From CBFGRU01 sp965651255 (GTDB lineage Bacteria; Planctomycetota; Phycisphaerae; Phycisphaerales; SM1A02): 11,570 nucleotides of DNA. Under the pieces are notes generated by a model. It was not told where the DNA came from. It ran no database searches and saw nothing but the letters and a program-made list of their open reading frames with translations. Positions 6,597-11,570 of this stretch are shown piece by piece. Positions within the stretch are counted from its first letter, which is position 1, and every line of letters starts with the position of its first letter. Position numbers and translations under genes: made by a program. The stretch spans positions 1 through 11,570 of the forward strand of contig CBFGRU010000083.1 of the NCBI GenBank assembly GCA_965651255.1, read 5' to 3'.

Positions 6597-7199
6597 GTGT
6601 CCAGAGAGCCGATGCCTCCCCAAACGCCCGATGAGGAAGCGTTGATCGCGTTCGCTCAGCAGGGCGACCGGATTGCGCAGGAGAAGCTGTGGGAGGCCAA
6701 TCGGCGTTGGGTGGCGGCCATCATTCTTGCCCATCGCCCCCGTCGGATTGACCTGGAGGACTTGATGCAGGAGGTCGCGGTGAAGTTCCTGACGAAGCTG
6801 GACACGTTGCGAGATGCCGGTGCGTTCCGGCCATGGCTTCGTCAGATCGCGATTAACGCCTGTCGCGGTGCTGCCCGGCGTCTGAAGCCGAGCGTAGGCC
6901 TATCCAGCGGCGCTGCACCGGAAGAAGGTGAAGTCTCACTTCCTGCGGAAGGTGGCTTGCAGACCGATGCTGAAGTCGAACATCGGGATGCAGCGGACCA
7001 TCTCCTCGCGCAGGTCATGACGTTGCCATCGGAGTACAGGGAGCCGCTGTTGCTTCGATGCATGAACGAATTGAGCTACCAGCAGATTGGAGCGCTGCTC
7101 GATTTACCAGTAACGACCATCGAAACCCGCCTGGCCCGTGCTCGCAGAATGCTTCGAACGGAATTGGCAGAAGACGCGATGACTGATGGCATGCGATGA
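6597..7199 (+). CDS. ECF-type RNA polymerase sigma factor
   Basis: A 200-residue sigma-70 family protein with only regions 2 and 4, hence the extracytoplasmic-function type, which redirects RNA polymerase to a small set of promoters. Region 2 covers about 14-93, with the core-binding segment RRIDLEDLMQEVAVKFL (49-65) and FRPWLRQIAINACR (77-90), the latter in the -10 melting and recognition area. A Gly/Glu-rich linker spans 100-130. Region 4 covers 135-190, with the helix-turn-helix LSYQQIGALLDLPVTTIETRLARARRML cut into its two helices at about 159-167 and 172-186. A GTG start with AGGAG 9 bases upstream is chosen. The next gene encodes a membrane protein of anti-sigma type 57 bases downstream, so the pair is probably co-transcribed. 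The signal and regulon are unknown. Confidence 0.93.
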   Translation: MSREPMPPQTPDEEALIAFAQQGDRIAQEKLWEANRRWVAAIILAHRPRRIDLEDLMQEVAVKFLTKLDTLRDAGAFRPWLRQIAINACRGAARRLKPSVGLSSGAAPEEGEVSLPAEGGLQTDAEVEHRDAADHLLAQVMTLPSEYREPLLLRCMNELSYQQIGALLDLPVTTIETRLARARRMLRTELAEDAMTDGMR

Positions 7200-7242
7200 A
7201 CTCATCATCTCTTTCATCACCGTATGCAGGGATTCGATTCGT

Positions 7243-7248
7243 GGAGGG
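7243..7248 (+). promoter_or_regulatory. Ribosome binding site deciding the anti-sigma-like start
   Basis: GGAGGG lies 8 bases before ATG 7257. The upstream in-frame ATG at 7224 has no such site, so 7257 is taken as the start. Confidence 0.75.
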
Positions 7249-7256
7249 TTGACCGA

Positions 7257-7856
7257 ATGACCGACGCTCGCCCACATTCTGAACCGCCAGATACGTCTCT
7301 GGAGACGGATCGGCTGTTTGGCCGGGTACTGGATGGCGAAGCTGGTCCCGCTGACTTGGATCAGATGCGCCGACTGCTTGCGGATGATGCCACCGCATGG
7401 AACTCGTTTCACCAACTCTACGGAAACCACCAGTCACTTCTCAGTGCAACCCGGGCCTTGGTTCAAGCAGCGGACAGTGTGAAATTGCCGCTGCCGAATG
7501 AAGAATCTGCGCCACCTCAGCCGTTCGTGCTCGACGGTGCGGATCGAAATACTCGATGGTCAACGTGGGCGGGGGCCAGTGGTTGGGTTGCCGCCATTGT
7601 TCTGTTTTCGTTTCTTCTGATTATTCCGAGGGGGGGGACGCCACCTGCGCAATCCATCCTCAAAGCGGAGTACACCTCGCATCTTGAAGAGGTCCGGCCG
7701 GCGGGACGAGAACTCGATCCGGTTGTGCTGAACGTACAACAGCGCCCAGATGGTCGCTGGGAAGTAACGGTCATTCGGAGGCCGGTCGAGGTGTTTCTGC
7801 TGAGCGAATGGCAGGAGCAATGGGTCGATGCGGATGTAGCAAACCATCGTCAGTGA
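7257..7856 (+). CDS. Putative anti-sigma factor, single-pass membrane protein
   Basis: A 199-residue protein not placed in a named family. The cytoplasmic N-terminus (1-106) contains FGRVLDGEAGPADLDQMRRL at about 21-40, then a short helical stretch with LLADDATAWNSFHQLYGNH. This resembles the 'dwindling-domain' pattern L-D-G-E...L..LL..D..A...F...L seen in many planctomycete anti-sigma/FecR-type regulators. One transmembrane segment, GWVAAIVLFSFLLIIP, lies at about 109-124. The remaining 75 residues would be periplasmic, with a strand-like end (GRWEVTVIRRPVEVFLL). No zinc-binding H-x3-C-x2-C motif is present, so it is not a classical ZAS anti-sigma factor. The position after the sigma gene and the topology suggest it holds that sigma factor at the membrane until a signal arrives; this is inferred, not shown. 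Confidence 0.7.
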   Translation: MTDARPHSEPPDTSLETDRLFGRVLDGEAGPADLDQMRRLLADDATAWNSFHQLYGNHQSLLSATRALVQAADSVKLPLPNEESAPPQPFVLDGADRNTRWSTWAGASGWVAAIVLFSFLLIIPRGGTPPAQSILKAEYTSHLEEVRPAGRELDPVVLNVQQRPDGRWEVTVIRRPVEVFLLSEWQEQWVDADVANHRQ

Positions 7857-7972
7857 CCCGATCTCGGTCATAGTTTTCGGGGTCGCGGAAGAGTTGCTCA
7901 GTTGCTGTCGCGGAGGATCGACAATAACCTCTTCATATCGAGGTAGGTTCGTTCTCTCTGTAATGAGCGGGT
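7857..7972. other. Intergenic region before dnaJ with small inverted repeats
   Basis: These 116 bases hold AACCT/AGGTT and ACCTC/GAGGT arms that can pair in two ways within about 7927-7950. No CIRCE heat-shock operator (TTAGCACTC-N9-GAGTGCTAA) and no strong -35/-10 pair are seen. The Shine-Dalgarno sequence of dnaJ is weak. Confidence 0.35.
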
Positions 7973-8935
7973 ATGGCGCGTCCGAAAGATCTTTACAGCG
8001 TTCTCGGTGTATCTAAGACGGCCACGAAGGACGAGATCCGGAAGGCGTACCGCGCGCTGGCGAGAAAACATCATCCCGATGTCAATAAAGAGCCCGACGC
8101 AGCGAAACGCTTCAATGAGATTCAAGAGGCGTATGACGTTCTTTCGGATGATGAAAAGCGCAAGTTGTATGACCAGTTCGGCCATGCGGGCGTGAATGCC
8201 GGGTTCGGGTCTGGCGGTAACGCTGGAGGTGCCGGCCGGACGTCGGCGGGTGGACCGGCCTGGAACAGCGGTGCTCATTCTGCCGGCGCGGGGCCTGACC
8301 TAGGTTCGATCTTTGAAGAAATCTTCGGCGGCCAGCGTTCATCACCGTTTGGCGGTCGGGCGCCGAGCAGTGTGGGGAATCGCGGGGAGAACCTCGAACG
8401 TGAGATATTCATCACATTTCAAACCGCCGTATCGGGGGGTAAGGAGCAGGTGCAGATCGCAGGGCCTCGAGGCCCGGAAACGGTCGATGTAACGATTCCG
8501 AAGGGAATTGAGAGCGGTCGCAAGCTACGCCTCCGTGGAAAGGGCCATGGTGGGGCCCGGGGTGGTCCGAGGGGCGATTTGATACTGTCCGTCCGGGTCG
8601 GTGAACATCCATGGTTTCGGCGGGAAGGATTGGATGTCCTCATCGACTTACCCCTGACGATTGTCGAAGCAACCGTCGGGACCATCATCAACATACCGTT
8701 GCTGAAGGGATCTGTGGCCCTGAAGGTCCCCGCGGGGACGGCAAGCGGTCAGAAGCTCCGCGTACGTGGAAAAGGGCTGGAATCCGAGTCGGGCCAGCGT
8801 GGAGACTTCTATGCTGTGACGCAGATTGTTCCGCCGGAGTTGCTCGAAGAGGCGGATGCGAACTGGTTGCGCTCGTTTGGCGAGCGTTTGAAAAACCCGA
8901 GGCAGGGCCAGCCGTGGACCGATAACAGCGACTAG
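7973..8935 (+). CDS. DnaJ-family co-chaperone without zinc finger (type II, CbpA/DnaJ-like)
   Basis: A 320-residue J-domain protein that stimulates DnaK ATPase and hands over unfolded substrates. The J domain spans about 5-69, with HPD at 34-36 and YDVLSDDEKRKLYDQFG (54-70). A Gly-rich linker follows (71-133), containing DLGSIFEEIFGG (109-120). The C-terminal domains begin near 139 (ENLEREIFITFQTAVSGG) and continue with KGIESGRKLRLRGKGHGG, GDLILSVRVGEHPWFRREG and the repeat-like KVPAGTASGQKLRVRGKGLE. The four CxxCxGxG zinc modules of classical DnaJ are absent and there is no Cys in the protein, so it is type II. No dnaK or grpE is adjacent. The next gene starts 39 bases on, so shared transcription with the polysaccharide genes is possible. 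The call is close to certain at family level. Confidence 0.93.
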   Translation: MARPKDLYSVLGVSKTATKDEIRKAYRALARKHHPDVNKEPDAAKRFNEIQEAYDVLSDDEKRKLYDQFGHAGVNAGFGSGGNAGGAGRTSAGGPAWNSGAHSAGAGPDLGSIFEEIFGGQRSSPFGGRAPSSVGNRGENLEREIFITFQTAVSGGKEQVQIAGPRGPETVDVTIPKGIESGRKLRLRGKGHGGARGGPRGDLILSVRVGEHPWFRREGLDVLIDLPLTIVEATVGTIINIPLLKGSVALKVPAGTASGQKLRVRGKGLESESGQRGDFYAVTQIVPPELLEEADANWLRSFGERLKNPRQGQPWTDNSD

Positions 8936-8959
8936 AGAGAACTCGCGCTGCCAGCGCTT

Positions 8960-8964
8960 GGAGG
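8960..8964 (+). promoter_or_regulatory. Ribosome binding site for the GTG-started sugar transferase
   Basis: GGAGG lies 10 bases before GTG 8975 in the 39-base gap after dnaJ; it supports the rare start codon. Confidence 0.65.
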
Positions 8965-8974
8965 ATACGAGAGC

Positions 8975-10420
8975 GTGCTTCGCCAGCAGAATCAGGTGTT
9001 CCGGTGGGTACTGATCGCCATCGACGCGGCGGTTGTGCTTGGCGCGCAGATCCTGGCCTATCAGGCCCGGTTTCACTGGCTTCCTTTGGCAGAGCCCAAT
9101 GAGCCGCACAGCTACTCTACGCATTCGATTCCGCCGGTCGTTGCGGTCGCAATCATGATTCTCACGATGATGTGGGCGGGACTCTACCAGCCGCGACGGG
9201 ATCAGCGATTCATCACAGAAGCCGGCGTACTTCTGAAGGCCGTCATCATCGGCGCGCTGCTGACGCGCGTCTGGTGCGATCTCTTCGAGAAGGTTCTGTA
9301 CAACGGCCAAGACCCGAGTCGTGGGCAGACGATCCTCTTCGGGTTGTTTGCGTTGCTGCTTCTGCTCATCTGGAGATTCGCCTTTCGATCGATCCTTCGG
9401 GAACTGCGCCGTCGTGGATGGAACCTGCGACACGTGGCCATCATTGGGTGTGGTCGGCTCGGACAGGTGGTCTATCGAACCCTCTCACGCAATTCGTGGA
9501 CGGGCATCAAGCCGTCGTACTTCATCACGCATCATCCGCGCACCTCGCGTACGGAGTGCTCCGGGCTTCCGATCCACGGCGGCTTGGATGATCTGGACCG
9601 GATTCTCGATGAAGCCAGAGTCTCGGGCGTTTTCATCGCCTTACCGCAGCGGGCCTCGGCACTGATCCCTGATCTTCTGGCTCGACTCGAGCGGCATGCG
9701 GTTGATGTGCGCCTCGTTCCTGATGTGACTCCGCGATTTCAGCCGTTCAGCATGTCGGTGAGTGAACTCGATGGCATGCCGGTGCTCTCCGTGCGAGAAT
9801 CGCCCATGGTCGGCTGGGGGCGACTCTCGAAGCGCATCACCGATCTGCTGGGAGCGCTGGTTGCATTGTCAGTCTTCGCGATTCCGATGCTAGTCATTGC
9901 GATCCTCGTACGATTGAGTGGCCCGGGGCCGGTGATTTTCAGACAGGAACGCGCGAGTCTTGGCGGCCGGCGATTCCAGATCTACAAGTTCCGAACGATG
10001 ACCCACGCGGCGGTCGAGCAACAGCCGCTCGAAGCGCGGACCGATGCGCGACAGCAGTGGACCGCCCGGAATGACCCCCGCGTGACCCGAATCGGTCGAT
10101 TCCTTCGCGGGACGAGTCTGGATGAGTTGCCGCAGCTCTTCAATGTCCTCCTGGGAGAAATGTCGCTGGTGGGTCCGCGACCAGAGCGACCCGAACTCAT
10201 CGCCCAATTCCGCGACGATTGGCGCGGATACATGCTGAGGCAACATGTCAAGGCAGGCATGACCGGTTGGGCCCAGGTGAACGGCCTGCGGGGCGACACG
10301 AGTCTGCGAAAGCGGCTGCAGTACGATTTGTTCTATATTCGCAACTGGTCGATCGGCTTCGACCTGCGCATCCTGTGGCTGACCATCTTCCGCGGATTTG
10401 TGAATCCCAATGCCCACTGA
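8975..10420 (+). CDS. Undecaprenyl-phosphate sugar-1-phosphate transferase (WcaJ/GumD type)
   Basis: This is an initiating enzyme of exopolysaccharide synthesis, which moves a hexose-1-phosphate from a nucleotide sugar to undecaprenyl phosphate at the inner membrane. The 481 residues have the full polyisoprenyl-phosphate hexose-1-phosphate transferase layout. Four N-terminal membrane segments lie at about 11-30, 54-71, 86-104 and 118-137. A Rossmann-like domain follows with VAIIGCGRLGQ (154-164), then a fifth hydrophobic segment (about 289-313). The catalytic domain has KRITD (286-290), SGPGPVIFRQER, YKFRTM (337-342), SLDELPQ with the Asp-Glu dyad D383/E384, SLVGPRPERPEL, GMTGWAQVNGLRGDT (428-442) and a YDLFYIRNWS end. 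GTG start with GGAGG upstream. Glucose is the usual sugar of this subfamily, but galactose or another hexose cannot be excluded. The exporter gene follows, marking an exopolysaccharide locus. Confidence 0.94.
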   Translation: MLRQQNQVFRWVLIAIDAAVVLGAQILAYQARFHWLPLAEPNEPHSYSTHSIPPVVAVAIMILTMMWAGLYQPRRDQRFITEAGVLLKAVIIGALLTRVWCDLFEKVLYNGQDPSRGQTILFGLFALLLLLIWRFAFRSILRELRRRGWNLRHVAIIGCGRLGQVVYRTLSRNSWTGIKPSYFITHHPRTSRTECSGLPIHGGLDDLDRILDEARVSGVFIALPQRASALIPDLLARLERHAVDVRLVPDVTPRFQPFSMSVSELDGMPVLSVRESPMVGWGRLSKRITDLLGALVALSVFAIPMLVIAILVRLSGPGPVIFRQERASLGGRRFQIYKFRTMTHAAVEQQPLEARTDARQQWTARNDPRVTRIGRFLRGTSLDELPQLFNVLLGEMSLVGPRPERPELIAQFRDDWRGYMLRQHVKAGMTGWAQVNGLRGDTSLRKRLQYDLFYIRNWSIGFDLRILWLTIFRGFVNPNAH

Positions 10421-10647
10421 TCACGCGCCAGCCCGATCCTGCGTCCGAGAACTGTCTGAGAAACAGTCGAAAGTCTGCGGGATGATTGAACTCCCCCCGC
10501 CCAGTGGGACGATCAGTCCAACCGGACGGCTTGGAATTTCTGTCGAGACAGGTCACAATGAACATCTGCAAGGTTGTTGTCGTCCTGTTGAAGTGCGTAT
10601 TGATTCCCTCTCCTCGTCCGTGATCGTGCGGGCTAACACGTGAAGAG
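10421..10647. other. 227-base gap between sugar transferase and exporter genes
   Basis: No clear promoter or riboswitch is seen. A 5-bp stem (ACTGT/ACAGT, 7-base loop) lies soon after the stop of the transferase, and a near-palindrome CTGTC-GA-GACAG further on. A 77-codon reading frame (10410-10643) spans the whole gap, overlapping the stop upstream and ending 4 bases before the next ATG. It lacks a convincing ribosome site and any recognisable similarity, so it is not called as a gene. Confidence 0.4.
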
Positions 10648-11570
10648 ATGACTCCTTTGGGAAGAGAGAAGACCGTGGACCTGATCGCGAATCTCAACAA
10701 TGTCCGCGCAACACGCCGAGGTGCTGCGGTATGTCTGATTTCCTTGCTTGGGATCACGCCCCTCATGGGCTGCGAAGTCGATTCGTTCTTTGATCCGAGC
10801 AAGACCGGCTACTTCGAGTTCACGCCCACGACGATGCCGATCCTGGAACGGCTCGATGTCGTTGAACGCGGCGCGGAGCAATGGGAGGGGGCTGAGGCGC
10901 CTCTTCGCGCGGATCTGATGCCCGCCCAACTGGAGTATCGACTCATCCCCGGCGACGTGGTTGATGTCGAAATCTGGGAACTTTATGCACCGCAGACACC
11001 AGCGCGCACGCAGGCGAGAATTGATCAGTCGGGCAACATTCGACTTCCCATGCCGCTTCGCGAGGTGCCGGCTGCCGGGCTGACGCTCCAGCAGTTGGAG
11101 GAAGAGATTGTCGACCGGTTGGACCCGGAAGTCCTCCGCGATCCGCTCGTGAATCTTGTGCTCGTGCAAGGTCAAGGTTTTCACTACTCAATCACGGGAA
11201 CGGTTCCCGCGCCAAGCATCTACCCGTTGAATCGCCCTGACCTGCGCCTGGCCGATGCGATCGCGCTTGCAGGCGGGGTACCCGGTTATGTGCAGGACAT
11301 TTACGTCGTGCGCGAAGTGTCACTTTCCAGCGAGTATGACCCTGCGTACGAAAGTCGCACACCGACACGCCCGACGCAGCCGGACAATCAGAACGGGCGA
11401 ACGGATGTCGACTCACTCATTGAACAGCTCGACGGCGGAAATGGAAATGGCAACGGGATCAGCCCCGGCGCCCTCCGGCAGGATGGTGAGCCGCTTCTGG
11501 ATGTGGATGAGTTTGAGCCCCGATTCATCTCGCAGGATCCTCCGATTGATATCGATGCCGTGAATGCCGA
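10648..11570 (+). CDS. Polysaccharide export lipoprotein, Wza/OtnA type, 5' part
   Basis: An outer-membrane polysaccharide exporter of the Poly_export/SLBB family; the frame is still open at the right edge, with 307 complete codons visible. The N-terminus has RR at 23-24, a hydrophobic core (CLISLLGITP) and a lipobox PLMGC with C42 as lipidation site. The Poly_export domain runs from about 96 to 175: YRLIPGDVVDVEIWE (97-111), IDQSGNIRLPM (125-135), then VPAAGLTLQQLEEEI (140-154). An SLBB domain follows (about 178-222): ITGTVPAPSIYPLN and LADAIALAGGVPG. After VREVSLSS comes a long polar stretch rich in Pro, Asn, Gly and Asp (about 227-305) where a second SLBB would be expected. Start ATG 10648 has no good ribosome site; GTG 10675, nine codons later, is an alternative. 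It presumably exports the polymer begun by the transferase upstream. Confidence 0.9.
   Translation, partial: MTPLGREKTVDLIANLNNVRATRRGAAVCLISLLGITPLMGCEVDSFFDPSKTGYFEFTPTTMPILERLDVVERGAEQWEGAEAPLRADLMPAQLEYRLIPGDVVDVEIWELYAPQTPARTQARIDQSGNIRLPMPLREVPAAGLTLQQLEEEIVDRLDPEVLRDPLVNLVLVQGQGFHYSITGTVPAPSIYPLNRPDLRLADAIALAGGVPGYVQDIYVVREVSLSSEYDPAYESRTPTRPTQPDNQNGRTDVDSLIEQLDGGNGNGNGISPGALRQDGEPLLDVDEFEPRFISQDPPIDIDAVNA

Noticed and set aside
7857..7972. CIRCE or similar heat-shock operator upstream of dnaJ
   Set aside because: The consensus TTAGCACTC/GAGTGCTAA arms are absent; only short 5-base arms are seen.
8648..9433. 261-codon minus-strand frame
   Set aside because: Antisense of the end of dnaJ and start of the sugar transferase, both of which are convincingly coding; no protein motif is seen.
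10558..10623. A 21-residue hydrophobic peptide frame (starts MNICKVVVVLLKC)
   Set aside because: Too short and without a proper ribosome site; could be a chance small-peptide frame in the gap.
10421..10647. Cyclic-di-GMP riboswitch before the exporter
   Set aside because: I could not find the conserved core motifs of GEMM-type elements.
10248..10802. 184-codon minus-strand frame across the transferase/exporter gap
   Set aside because: It overlaps the coding ends of both plus-strand genes, shows no motif and has no ribosome site I can defend.
1..11570. tRNA, rRNA, CRISPR, insertion sequence, integrase or phage genes
   Set aside because: No spaced direct repeats, no transposase or integrase motifs and no tRNA-like cloverleaf were noticed by eye; a tool search would be more sensitive.

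Overview
The window reads as a chromosomal segment from a member of the Planctomycetota, most likely class Phycisphaerae. This is inferred from four things: a surface protein ending in a PAPG-type PEP-CTERM sorting signal, a sigma factor paired with a single-pass anti-sigma-like protein that has no zinc motif, a TatC with an unusually long periplasmic loop, and several GTG starts in moderately GC-rich DNA. No rRNA, tRNA, CRISPR array, insertion sequence or phage gene was found. Most of the window is ordinary chromosome; accessory character appears around 3.1-4.6 kb and at the right end.

Left part (1-2376, + strand): the 3' end of a beta-hydroxyacid dehydrogenase (3-hydroxyisobutyrate dehydrogenase family), then a DUF151/bifunctional-nuclease protein with an Asp/Glu tail, whose last codons overlap the start of truD (tRNA pseudouridine-13 synthase). 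truD ends 3 bases from the stop of a convergent gene.

Middle (2380-6501, - strand, transcribed right to left): tatC (Sec-independent export channel), tadA (tRNA A34 deaminase), an unrecognised secreted protein with a C-terminal sorting signal, and a HAD-family sugar-phosphatase-like hydrolase. The gaps of 64, 145 and 82 bases allow either one loose operon or several units. A perfect 10-bp hairpin lies between the last two genes.

Right part (6597-11570, + strand, divergent from tatC): an ECF-type sigma factor followed by its likely membrane partner; a zinc-finger-free DnaJ; then what looks like the start of an exopolysaccharide locus. The latter comprises a WcaJ/GumD-type polyprenyl-phosphate sugar-1-phosphate transferase, which loads the first sugar on the lipid carrier, and a Wza-type lipoprotein exporter that runs off the right edge.

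Links between genes: the exosortase-type sorting signal and the polysaccharide genes fit the known co-occurrence of PEP-CTERM proteins with exopolysaccharide production, but no exosortase gene is visible here. I see no clear undescribed multi-gene system. The items most worth following are the unknown sorted protein, the TatC loop insertion, the disordered insertion in the exporter and a few unexplained hairpins.
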